A stretch of DNA of 64,000 nucleotides. Source: Arthrinium phaeospermum. Its lineage: Eukaryota; Ascomycota; Sordariomycetes; Amphisphaeriales; Apiosporaceae. The stretch spans positions 2,294,001-2,358,000 of the forward strand of contig QYRS01000008.1 of NCBI GenBank assembly GCA_006503535.1, in the 5' to 3' direction. Positions 12,002-22,971 of the stretch are shown here, piece by piece (the first letter of the stretch is position 1; each line of letters opens with the position of its first letter). The notes under the pieces were generated by a model that was given only the letters and a program-made list of their open reading frames with translations, was not told the DNA's origin and searched no databases. Position numbers and translations under genes: made by a program.

Positions 12002-14653
12002 ATGGAGATACTGGGGGCAGCAGGCTCCATAGTCGGCATTCTTGGCTTTATTGGTCAATCTGTCGCTGGCATCGCCAAGCTTCAAAAGTTCTTTGATGGC
12101 TACAAGAAAGCACCTCACCTTGCCAAGAAGCTGCGAAGTGACTTGGACAGCCTCCAGGCCACTCTTTTAGATGTCAAAGCAGTGGTCGAAAACCTCGATC
12201 AACAGTCATGGGGTGATGCAGCTGAAACCGTCAAACTCAGCGTCACAAACCTGAAGGACTTCGCAAAACAGTGCAGCGATGACATTGCAGACTGGGTTCA
12301 AGTCACCTCTGGGCTTGATCCCAAGCACAAGTCGGGATTCAACTCGTTCTTTCGAAAGATCAAATCGGCGCTGTCAGGACCCGACACACTTCGAAGCTTT
12401 GAGGCCGATGTCACAAAGCACCGCCAGAATATCAGCAACGCTCTTGCTACATTGAACGTGTTAGTCATTGGCCAACTCAATACTTGAAAATAACATACTG
12501 ATGGAGAGCACAGAAAGCTTGTATTACACGGTCACATGAGCATTGGGGAGTTGAGCTCGAAATTGGACCAGTCCAGCGATGCTCAACTCAAGGCCAACAA
12601 GGCCATACTCGATCAACTAAGCGAAGACTCTGCAAGGCAGCCTGCATCAACGAAGGGCGACTCTGCGGAAACGCCACTGGCCCAGCTTCTTCGGGATGTT
12701 CAAGTCAGTCTCGAAAACCGGTTCGATGCCCTGTCGGACACCATGAGCATAGATCGAGAGCAACGCGATCAAGAGATCCGAAGTCTGTATGCCAATAGCC
12801 AGGGATCTACTTCATATGCATCTAGGAGCCCAGTGCATGGAAGCCAAATGCATAATAGCCCTCAATATGGACCGAGTCAACCGATAGATCGATGGGCTTC
12901 GACCAGCAACGCCGGTTCCATTGACATGGCTAGTATATGCAGCAGCCTCTCTAGCATTGCCGCGTCATTATCAGCAATACCTCATCAACCCCCTCTTGTA
13001 GATCCTGGGGAGCACCAGACACACAGTACCGGTCCGTCAGAAACATCCGAGAGGTGGACGTGCGATGTGCTTACAGGCATTGACGACGCTTGTTATATGG
13101 ATGATAATTCTCCCAACCAAGTGCTGTGTTTATTTTGTAACGAAGAGTTCTTGATGGAAACCCTGGACGACCCTAACATATTCGGCAAGCACCTCGTATA
13201 CAAACACTCCTTCGGCCAATGTGACCTAAACGAAAGCTTTGGGTCATGGCACGGGTTTCGACACCATCTAATTCGGTTTCATCAAGCTGATCACCGTGGC
13301 TTATATCGAAGCAGCATTGCTTTTGGTCGCTTTCGTCCAAGACAAGAAACAACGCGCTCGTCGTCTCAACAACACCCATACTTATCTGATTCTACTGGTA
13401 GGGTCACTACACTGTTGCTTCATATAATCAGTACTTACTTACACTTAACGATGGAGCTAATCATGAGTAAAATAGGAGCTTCGAGCAACCTGGAAATGTA
13501 TGAACAGTACGCCCAAACGACAGATCTGGGACTACAAACGGAATTGATAGAGGTTTTGGTGGAAGCCGGCATACTTAAGTCTTGTGACTTATCTAATCTC
13601 GAATTCCGACCCGGTCTCACCTACGCTATCAAAAAATTGAACGAAATGTGTAGAGCTCCCACAGGCGATAGTCGGAAAGCAACAACAGCGCGCAGTCGAA
13701 AAGCCGCAATGATAGAAGAGCAGCTGATAGTAGCTGGCTACAGCTCTGCCATACTCGCGCGAGAGTGTCCTGACTTTGTTTATTTCAACATTGGATTGCA
13801 AGAGGGCCTTTTCTGGCCAGGGAAGCAACCCACGAGTGGGTACGGGCTCAGCCATGACATATTCTTCTCTTACGATGTCATTCGAGGAGGTGACCATGTT
13901 AACTTTCGTATCCCGGAGAAACGTCTTATTTGTTCGGGGTGTGGGGATTTAGTGCTTCAATCGGGGTACATCGAACATCAATTGGAAGTCCACGGGGATA
14001 TACTTTTTGAACGTCCGATAAGATACGTCGATGTGCCAGTGCCACGTGGTCTACTCGCCTCGCTGGTCACAATGCAGAGTCACTGTGGACGCAGCCTGGC
14101 GCACCGTATTAGCAAGTGGATGTTGATATCCTTCCTCGACTCGGCTTCACAGCGCGAGCTACTACGTACGTTGCCCTTTATCGCGACAAGTAGCAGCACA
14201 CCGTCCCGGAAAGAGGGAGGGCACAGCGATGGGAACGACGAGGACGGCGAGGACTATGAAGAGAACTGGGTCGAGCCGATACTTTACTTTTGGGACCAAG
14301 ATGGGTTGGGGTTCACCGACGAGCAGAGCGGCGGTGCCCGTGAAGGCATCGGGACTATTCCGCCACCGTCGGATCTTGCCTCGTGGGAAGGCATCCGTGC
14401 GAAGCTCCTCGAGCCCATCTTCAACACGGTGGACAGTAACTCCAGAGTCAAAGACGGGATTGGGTCTCCCATAGCTGCTCTGATATCACCGGAGGATGAA
14501 GATGATGGGTATCCGGCTTCCCTAAACAGTGCCATCTGGAGTCTAGAAGATGAACCAAAGCAGATGCCGGTCGGGAAACGGACGATGGTGAGTACGATAA
14601 CAGGGACGAGGGAAAGGATAACCAGTCGGCCTCCCTTGACGGTGCTATCTTGA
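12002..14653 (+). CDS. HeLo-like N-terminal domain fused to C2H2-type zinc fingers
   Basis: Two exons: 12002-12459 and 12514-14653, joined in phase 2 across a 54-nt intron (GTTAGT donor, CACAG acceptor); 865 aa. Residues 1 to about 150 begin MEILGAAGSIVGILGF and continue as an alpha-helical bundle, the type found at the N-terminus of fungal STAND proteins (SesA/HeLo-like families). A low-complexity linker follows. Near 357 comes CLFC with HLVYKH about 20 residues later, then WHGFRHHLIRFH. A second CSGC...H-x4-H finger lies near 626-646. There is no NACHT or P-loop. Such helical-bundle plus zinc-finger proteins are common in Pezizomycotina and their function is unknown; a role in self/non-self signalling is only suggested by the N-terminal domain. 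The C-terminal region has acidic, probably disordered segments. Confidence 0.75.
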
Positions 14654-15504
14654 GTCTGGAAAAACCAAACGGAGGCAGATGACAGCCGAGGGATTCGGCG
14701 CGTTGCGTGAAGACTACGAAACCCTTAATTCTTTTGATATCACCGCCTAGCTCTAGTGAATCCGAACTTGGACAATCGAATCGTGTATGAGCAAGCTGCA
14801 AAAGAACGACACCGTGTCGGTGTGCTATTATCCTGCGTCTCTGGCTGTACGTATCTGGTATTCCGCAGAATCCAACGCAGCGTTCACAATGAAGCCACAT
14901 ATCTGGCACCGCAAGGAAGCGGAAACACAAACCTTCGCTGCCTGTCCTGTTACATATGGATTGAGAATCGTTGCCCTGCTCTAGACACCGGCAGAATGTC
15001 ACTCCAAGACCTTGGTACGCAAGCTAATGCGTCCTCATGGCATGCGATATGTTGGGATGGCCGTAGATTGTGGTCAATTGGAAGTGTGCATGATGGATAC
15101 GGGACGGCCCCAGTCTTATCGATCAGGTCCGTGTCTGGAAGATTTATTGAGGCGAATTTGAAATGTTTGCCGCGTCGAAATTGCCATCGGGATGGACAGT
15201 TACAATGGAAGAATTTACACAACATGCATTAATAACCTCACCTGCAGATAGTAGAGGACGTAAGAGGGCACAGTAGTTCATGTGTATCATTACTGGAAGC
15301 ATCTGTCTGTCTTCCCTCTGCGATGGACGTCGCCTTGGGTTTCTTTTGACACACAAGATGAAGTAGCGCAATCAATGTGGTGTTTGCCAAATCATGAAGC
15401 CTTGTGATTGTGAACTCCTAACTACCGGAAACCATCATAAAATCCGGGATGAAGCCATTCCCTTTTGCAACCCGACCCAAGCCAAACCGATCTCAATGGT
15501 CAGT
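14654..15504. other. Convergent intergenic region
   Basis: About 850 bp between the 3' ends of the zinc-finger gene and RPL5. A 158-codon frame at 14756-15232 starts on GTG and shows no motif, so I do not call it a gene. Confidence 0.5.
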
Positions 15505-16702
15505 TTAAGACGACTTGAGAATCTCAGCCATCTTGTCCTGCACACGCTGGTCGCGCTGAGCCTTGGTGAGCTTCTGATCGCGGTACTTCTTGGACTCGGC
15601 CTTCCACTCCTCCTTGGTCTTCTTGGGGGCGTCGGACTCGGCCTTCTTGAAGGGGTCCTCGCGGATGGCGGCGTGGGCCTCGGTGTAGAGGTCCTCAAGA
15701 CCCTCGGCCTCAACATCGTCGTCGATGTACTTCTGGAACTGCGAGCGGTAACGCTCCTCATCATCATCGGCCAGAGTCTCCATGTACTCAGCGACGTGAC
15801 CACCCATGATGTACTTCTTCAGGGTCTCGGCGTCGAGCTCCTTGGACTCCATGTCGTAACCGGGGAAACGGTTCTCGGAGTGGGGGATCAGGATACCACC
15901 GTCGGAGGCACCCTTCATGGCACCGAAGACACGGGCACCAGTGGAGGTACGGGCCAGACCGACATCGAGGTTGGCCTTGAAGGGGCGGCGCTCCTCACCG
16001 TCCTCCTCGGCAGCCTCAGTCAGGGTGTACTCGCCATCAGCCTCCTCGACACCGGTGAAGGTCTGGTCGAGGCCGAGCTTCTTGAGGACACGGCGGGCGA
16101 TCAGGAGACCGGTGCAGTAGGCAGCGGCCCAGTTGGTAAGACCGTGCTCGATGCCGTAGGCGCGGAGCTCGTGGGCGTAGGCGGAAGCGAAGACCTTGTC
16201 ACCAGTGATCTCGGAGGTCACGATCTGCATGATGATGTCGCGGTTGGTGAAGCGGACCACCAGTCTGTACTTGGGGGCATTGTACTTGTTCTTGGCCTGG
16301 GTGATCAATCGCTTGCGGGCGTAGTAGTCGGTCTTGCCGGATCTTCTGCGCTTGTACTTGGTCTGGAAGCGACTGTCGGAGAAAAAAAGTCAGCCGACCG
16401 AGATCCCCCAATTTGGAAAAGGTATGAAAATTGCTTACCTGAAGTACGCGCTGCTCTTGAGAGTCTTCTGGAACGGCTGTAATTCACGATAGACCTCGAG
16501 TCAGCAATTTGCGCTTCAGAAGATTGTACGGTGATGGAGATCACGCTTCCGAAGCATCTTGCATAGACTCTTTGTGGGAGACAAAAATCACAGATACAAT
16601 ATGGGCCGTTTCTGGCACTGATTGCACTGGACGCATCGGCATTGCGGCATAGCGGATTGAATTCGCAGGTAGCGAATGATCGGATCGGTTTCAACTCACC
16701 AT
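15505..16702 (-). CDS. RPL5: 60S ribosomal protein L5 (uL18)
   Basis: Three coding exons: 16700-16702 (the ATG alone), 16439-16476 and 15505-16372; 302 aa, the usual fungal length. The start codon is followed directly by a GTGAGT donor, so coding exon 1 is three bases; exon 2 opens with PFQKTLKSSAYF and exon 3 completes SRFQTKYKRRRSGKTDYYAR. The body has the uL18 hallmarks, including VVRFTNRDIIMQIV, GDKVFASAYAHEL and LTNWAAAYCTGLLIARR, plus the Lys-rich C-terminus. The protein binds 5S rRNA and assembles with uL5 into the 60S subunit. Multiple small introns at the 5' end are typical of fungal ribosomal protein genes. Codon choice is strongly optimised compared with its neighbours, in keeping with high expression. 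Confidence 0.97.
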
Positions 16703-17274
16703 CTTGTCTGTTCGTGTCGGGGTCCGGTGCACGATACAATGTTGGTCTGGTTGGCGGGTTGTTGGGTGATGGAGTGGAAGGAACAGGAGCCGTTTTTCTC
16801 AAGCTCGAATTTCTGCGAAGAAGGCTTGTGGGCGCAAAAAAGTCCACAACCCTGGCCCGGCTTGGGTGTGCGACGAGTGTGGTGGGGCACGAAATTTACA
16901 GGCAAGGAAAGTGCGGTTGGGTACAATTGGCCCTGAGACCTCTTATCGGAGTAAAGTGTGGGCCTGTGATAAGCACACCTCTTTCTCACTTTTTTCAGCC
17001 ATCAAACGTCAAGCCACACACATTGGTTAGGATGGGTCCAGCAGAATCAAGCCACGCACCACGCTTCAATGAACAACCGAGGCTCAGTCGTCCCGTCCCG
17101 AGGACTTCAGATCATGTCTCAACAGGGGATTAATTCCGCGTTCAATATCCTCGAGTTGGCCGCTTACCTTCCCTACATGTAGAAACTGTTCATATCTTCC
17201 TCAAGTTAAACCCAACTATTGGTTCTTATACCACCCTACTTGAATGCTTCCATTTACATTTTGAACATACTGAT
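16703..17274. other. Divergent promoter region, RPL5 and HAD hydrolase
   Basis: About 570 bp between divergent start codons. It is pyrimidine-rich on the RPL5 coding strand close to the RPL5 start. No gene was seen. Confidence 0.5.
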
Positions 17275-18299
17275 ATGGCTTCAATAACACAGCCAAAGGT
17301 CATCTTGTTCGACATCGGTGGGGTAGTTGTAAGTGCCCGCTATCTACCTATCCGCTCCCTCCAGTCCCGTCTCTCCACACAAGATAAACCCCAGTGAAGT
17401 CAACTACATGCATTTCCCGGGAAATGAATATTTAGGCACCAAAAGTACATGTGTGAGTGTATATCTTGCTAATGATGAATGATGTTGGTACCTAGGTGGT
17501 ATCGCCATTCCAGGCTATTCTTGATTATGAACTTAGCTTAGGTATCCCTCCTGGATGGGTCAATTATTCCATTTCCAAGACCGCTCCCAACGGGTACTGG
17601 CACAAGATCGAGAGAGGTCAGATTCCCATGGACGATGCCTTTTTCGCAGGCTTCAGCGAGGACCTACATGATGCCTCGAGATGGGAAGCCTTCTACCAGT
17701 CCCAGCAAAGCAAGCACCCAAGCCTGCCCAAGGAGCTGCCACCGGTGCCCAAGATTGACGCAAAGTGGCTGTTCAACTACATGATGTCAAGTTCGACTGG
17801 CCCGGATCCCTGGATGTTCCCGGCCCTCAAGAGCCTGAGAGACAGTGGCAGGTACATCATAGCGGCCGTCAGCAACACCGTCATATTTCCTCCTGGCCAC
17901 GCCCTACACCAAGAAGACTTCTTCAGCGGGCCGGTGAAGGAACTCTTCGATGTATTTGTGTCCAGTGCACACGTCGGACTGCGCAAACCAGACCCGAAGA
18001 TGTACGAGTACACGCTTGGTGAGGTGAACAAGTTCGCTCTGTCTCACTCCAAGGACAAGAGGGGCAAGGCCTTGCGACTGGAGGCCGGCATCAGGCCTGA
18101 AGACATCTTGTTTCTTGATGACATAGGGGAGAACTTGAAGGCGGCCAAGAAGCTCGGGTTCCGCACGATCAAAGTTAACTTGGGCAGGGCTTTCGAAGCT
18201 GTGGACGAGCTTGAGAAGATAACTTCTTTAAAGCTTGCTGGGGACCATCCCAGGATACCCATCAAACCCAGATATGTTGGCCCTAAAGCGAAGATTTGA
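17275..18299 (+). CDS. HAD-superfamily hydrolase (HAD-IA type)
   Basis: Two exons: 17275-17328 and 17496-18299, phase 0, with a 167-nt intron (GTAAGT donor, CCTAG acceptor); 285 aa. The intron splits motif I: LFDIGGVV lies in exon 1 and exon 2 resumes with VVSPFQAILDYE. The remaining HAD motifs are clear: motif II in AAVSNTVIFP, motif III Lys in GLRKPDPKMYEY, and motif IV in DILFLDDIGENLKAAKKLGF. The first motif reads D-I-G, so the second Asp used by true phosphatases is replaced by Gly. The same replacement occurs in the ACAD10/epoxide-hydrolase-N-terminal subgroup, and the substrate cannot be told. No targeting signal is seen, so it is probably cytosolic. Confidence 0.85.
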
Positions 18300-18831
18300 A
18301 TCATATACCCATGTAGCTTCAGACTTTTTTCCCATGAATATGCAAGCAATGCCTCGACGATAGTCTACATAGCCATTGAATATTGTGCTCGAAATTTAGT
18401 TGAAGGGCAGGGAGCAGGTAGCGACAACTTCAGATGGTAGGGAGTCCTAGACCAGATTCCTACTCATCTCTCAGAAGCTGCACCTCAAAAATCCTGGTCC
18501 CATGGCATGTAGTTCTTCATAATGCTGATGACTGCTAGGTCATACCTTCAAGAGGCGGAAACCATTTGTAAGTGAAGCGTTTGCCCTTACGCCCGCGATT
18601 GCTGGGTCTGGGTGGACCTACTACGTAAATGACCCAACCTGGTTGACCGCGGCAGTCACGCAGCTGGCTAGTCGAGGCACCCCACCAACATCTCTCCGCA
18701 TAACTTCGGCAACAAACACCTTCAACAACCAGCAATAAATTCAAAGTGTTTTCTTCTACTACTGGAACTACCTCACGAAACCTATACTTTTCGACGCTCG
18801 AGTAGATTTTTCTCTAGCATCTCCCGAGACA
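18300..18831. other. Intergenic region
   Basis: 530 bp between two tandem plus-strand genes. It contains the 3' end of the HAD gene and the promoter of the GDSL esterase. No TATA box or other element stands out. Confidence 0.5.
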
Positions 18832-19836
18832 ATGGTCGCTGCAGAGAACCCCTCCAAGAAACCCCGCCTCGACGGCGAAGCTGCTCTGCCGGCGCTCCCT
18901 GAGGGCCCTGTCATCTACAACCAGCTTGTCTTGCTTGGAGATTCGCTTTTTCAGTTTTCTTCCAAGGTCTCAGACGGCTTTTCCTTCCATGGTGCCATTC
19001 AAGACTGTACGTCATATCACTGCCATTCAGGAACTCTGCTCAGTATACTTACTCACTGATATCATCAGTGTGCATGCGCCGCCTAGACGTGATCAACAGG
19101 GGCTTCTCAGGCTGGAATACCAAGAATGTAGTCAGGTACTTGGAGAAGATCTTCCCGCCGCGCTCCGAGCCCACTCCAAGGATCGAGTATCTGGTAAGTT
19201 CCCCGGCTTGGCAGCATGTCTCCTTGGTGACCAAGTCTGACCGAAGGCATGTAGCTCGTGTTACTCGGAGCGAATGATGCAGCTCTTGAGTTGGACACTG
19301 CCTCTCAGCATGTAGACGAAGAGGATTATAGGTCGAACCTGAAGGCCATCATTACACACCCCAACATAACGGCCCACAATCCTAAGATTCTGCTCGTGAC
19401 CCCTCCGCCATTGGATGAAATCATGGCCGAGATGCAGGATAAGGAGAAACACGGACAGGCGGTTCGACAAGCGGCCGTGAGCGCCAAGTACTCCGATATC
19501 GCACGCCAAGTGGCTGCAGATGTCCCTGGCACTGTGTTGGTCGATCTGCAGAAGGCCATCATGGAGGCGGCCATTGCAGCTACTCCAGATCTGGATGATA
19601 AGGGGCTTAGCAAGGCTGGCCTGCCGCTCGGGTACCCTGGCAGCATCAGGGGCGGCTTGGAGCAGATGCTTCCGGATGGCTTGCACATGAGCGGTCAAGC
19701 GTATCGCGTGTTTTTCGACGCTGTGAAGGAGCACATCGGCCCCTTCCCCGAAGACAACGAGACGGGGTTCGTTCTACCTGGCTGGAGGAAGACCAATCCC
19801 GTGAACCACAAGGGTGAGAAGATTTACGAAGAATGA
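18832..19836 (+). CDS. GDSL esterase, isoamyl-acetate hydrolase (IAH1) type
   Basis: Three exons: 18832-19006, 19069-19193 and 19255-19836; introns of 62 and 61 nt, junction phases 1 and 0; 293 aa. SGNH/GDSL blocks are in order: block I LVLLGDSLFQFS (catalytic Ser), block II INRGFSGWNT (Gly), block III LVLLGANDAA (Asn) and block V DGLHMSGQAY (catalytic Asp and His). The spacing and the RGFSGWNT block match yeast Iah1, which hydrolyses short-chain acetate esters. The N-terminus (MVAAENPSKKPRLDGE) carries an extra basic/proline segment and no signal peptide. It is slightly longer than yeast Iah1. The two introns sit next to blocks I and III, which supports the model because each junction restores a conserved block. 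Confidence 0.9.
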
Positions 19837-21637
19837 GACTTCGCGTGGAGAATAGGGCTGTGTGTGAGGTGTGATGTGGTAAGATCAGACCAGCTTTTGT
19901 GGCTTACAGGGCGATAGACTCAATATCAAGACATGGCTACATCATGCAGACAACATGCACCTGCACAACCGAGGCCGGCAATTGGCATCCGGCTCGCCCC
20001 GTGAAGATATCTGCAGGAGAGTTCATCTGTTGCAGGCATCAGATATGATACATCATATTGCCTCATCAGTTACAATAACCGGGTTTGGACGTCGGCGCTA
20101 AGCTCCGGAATGATACCCGGTGCAGAGATCGATGCGGCTGCCGACATTGACACCGTGAGTCAGAATTGAAGACGCCATGTCGCCGAGGTTGCAAGAATGG
20201 TGGTATTGCCGGGTGATGAGACTTGACCATCGAGTCTAGCCCTGACTAACGACAACAAGGATGATAACGAGGGGCGCAGAAAGCACGACGGATTTGGCCA
20301 AGATCGCTCATGGTGTGTCTCGACTTCTCCAACGGGATCACAATGCAAGGAAGTGTGGGTCTATTTTGATACCACAGACGAACAACTCTAGCAAACCGCA
20401 TGCACCTATGAGGTAAGGAATGAGTAACAATGAATGAAACACTCCCGATAGATTGGGTTATGTAAGATGGATGATGGTATCTATCTTCAACCCAAACAGG
20501 TAAGCACTGCGGCTGACAATCAGGTGGTGTAACCAAACGGGCGCCTTGTTGCCCGAGCACAATAGTTTGTGCCATCCAGCACGATCAACCGAATCTATGG
20601 GAACAATGCGTTAACGTGCCTAAACTCCCGAAAAATCATCCTATTATGCAGGTATGCATTTCCGTGTCACGCCCCCATCGTACAGGCCTTATTCTGACAG
20701 ATGAGGGGGATAAAGTCTCGGTGATACGCGACACTCGGATTGGTACCCGGCCATGAGCCCTCCTCACATACCAGAAGGCAGCCTCCCGTGGTGTTCAGAG
20801 GCTGCGATGGGCAACATTAGCATATAAACAAACCCCGTTTCACCGCTACTTCGCCGCATGGGAAGAATTGTGTGTGGCTGCAGCACAACTGCACCCTTGT
20901 CCCATTCATCCCTAGATATCAAACACCCTGGAATCCTCTCTCGACGTGTACAAGGAAAGAATGACACCACTGCCTCATGGCAAATGAGCTCTCGACAGAT
21001 AAAGTGTATCACCGTTCGATCCTACAACGTGTTAAGCACTCGTACCTGTGAGACATTGGACAGACAACTGCATATGCAGACTTCACTACTACTCACCCTT
21101 ATCAATTTCAAATATCAACTCAGGGTGACTTGGCCTGCTCCGGATCATCGCATTAGTCTCGACTTCCCCCCTTTTTTCTCTTCCTCGCGTAGGTCCTGAG
21201 CAATCGGCTGCTGAGACGACAGGAAAAAACGCTTACCTGCTTCGACCTGGTGGATCTTCAGGGCTGTTTGCTGACCATTCGCTTCTCACATCCCGTCTCT
21301 CGTCATTGCGTAAGGGGAAAACAGGAGTTCGGTCAAGGCCTGCGATCGAATGGCCCGAATGATTGATTGCAATCTCGCATACCCATGACATAATGTCATT
21401 CGATGGCGACGGGCCATGACCTTCCAGGAGGCGAAGGGGATCGGCCCTCTTCGTCTTCCTTGTACTGGGGGCTTGTCAACGTCAACTTGGAGACATCGTA
21501 GCTCCGGGCCGGAGTATATAAACCTCGTGGACGTCGGGCGGATGGGCAATAAGTTTCACTCCCTGTAACAATCACAGTCTCTTGAATAACCACTTTACCT
21601 CTTCATATCATCATCGACGGCAAGACTCAAGATCAAA
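19837..21637. other. Intergenic region
   Basis: 1.8 kb without a convincing gene; frames on both strands are short and motif-free. The last 130 bp holds a TATA box for the SnoaL-like gene. Confidence 0.5.
21515..21522 (+). promoter_or_regulatory. TATA box of the SnoaL-like gene
   Basis: TATATAAA 116 bp upstream of the start codon at 21638, embedded in GC-richer sequence. Confidence 0.5.
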
Positions 21638-22805
21638 ATGACTACCTCAGCCGACGCTCAAGTTCACCAATACTCCCACATCAACGGGTCATCCGAGGAT
21701 CTCCTGGAGCGGTTTGCCGTTTCGGAAATCTGCAAAGGATGGCCGGTATACCGTGATGCTTCAGAATGGAAGAACTATCGTAGCCTGTTCTGCAAAGAGG
21801 CTATGGTTTGGACCAGTAAGCAAGACCCTACCACTTTCTCTCCTTGTCTCCTTTGTCTATCAGCGACCTCTACCAGTTCTCAATCACGTACACAAAAACA
21901 CCTCATCACCATCATTCAAACCAGCAATTGCACTCAGCTGACAGGAGGGGCCATGACCGCCCACCCCAACCACAGCTTGGAGCAAAGGCCAGACCGTTGA
22001 CAACTTCATCGCCATCTCCAAGCGGGGCAAGGACCGCGGCGACTTCATCATGCACCGCGAGTGTGGGACCCTCGTCGAGGTCTCGCAGTCGCACCCGGAC
22101 CGCGCCATCGGCAAGATGAAGGCGACCATCACGCAGCGCTTCAAGACCCAGGCGTCGCAGGCCAACGTCTTCTGCCCCGAGGGGACCGAATACGACGTCG
22201 ACTGCGACTGCCGCTTCGTCTTCTTCTGCGTCAAGGAGAAGAAGCAGCCCGATGCCGCCGGCGCCAGGGGAGAGTGGAAGGCCAAGTACGTCAAGCTCTT
22301 CTACGAGAAGGACAAGGTCGTCCCCGTCGACGGCAACCGCGCGCCCACCTTTGACCCCCAGCTGATGGCTTCCTTCCCCGAGGGCTATCGCCATCTGGCG
22401 GCCGCGCAGAGCGGGCTGGGCTACCCGGTCACGCGCTGCCTGCCCACGGCCCGCAACCACGGCGCCTGGCACGCCATGTACGGCAAGATGGAGCAGTGGC
22501 TCGCGGGGTACGACGTGGACCTGGTCTGCGATGACGATGGCAACGATGGTCTTGACAAATCAAGCTCCCCGGTGGTGAAGAAGAATGGCGTCAACAACAA
22601 CAAGCGCAAGGGGGTTGATGACGAGGGACTGCTTTCGGATGACCGCGCGGACGCGGCCAGGGTCAAGACGTCGGCGGCTGCTAATGGGGGCGGCAACACC
22701 AACGGATACCACGGCAATGGGGGTGGTCCCGTGGCTCTCAACTGCGGGCTGGATTGCGAGAAGAACGGGCTGGGCCAGGAGATTGGGTTTGAGAGCGTGC
22801 ACTGA
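21638..22805 (+). CDS. SnoaL-like domain protein with low-complexity tail
   Basis: Two exons: 21638-21815 and 21976-22805, phase 1, 160-nt intron (GTAAGC donor, CCACAG acceptor); 335 aa. The junction restores VWTTWSKGQTVDNFI, a typical segment of fungal SnoaL-like proteins. The NTF2-like/SnoaL fold covers about residues 20-190: ERFAVSEICKGWPVYRDASEW at the start, then the IMHRECGTLVEV and RCLPTARNH segments. These folds serve as polyketide cyclases, hydratases or ligand-binding proteins; the catalytic set cannot be judged by eye, so no reaction is assigned. The last 90 residues or so are Asn/Gly/Asp-rich and look disordered. No secondary-metabolism genes flank it. The downstream neighbour is more than 5 kb away. 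Confidence 0.8.
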
Positions 22806-22956
22806 GCGAGGACTTGCAAGCCATTGATTAGTTCTTCACTACGTCACGAGATCACGATGGTGATGGAAAGGGGATGTTTGTCTCGGAGGTCACAAAAATT
22901 GGTTCACGGTAGCTGGTAGATGATTCCATCAATAGAACATGAATTACAGTTTCGCC

Positions 22957-22971
22957 CACACACACACACAC
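22957..22971. repeat. CA dinucleotide microsatellite
   Basis: Uninterrupted CA repeats about 150 bp downstream of the SnoaL-like gene. Confidence 0.8.

Noticed and set aside
14756..15232. 158-codon plus-strand frame
   Set aside because: Begins on GTG, has no recognisable domain and lies between two convergent 3' ends.
15394..16482. 362-codon open frame on the plus strand
   Set aside because: Antisense to RPL5; Leu/Gly/Val-rich shadow caused by strongly biased RPL5 codons.
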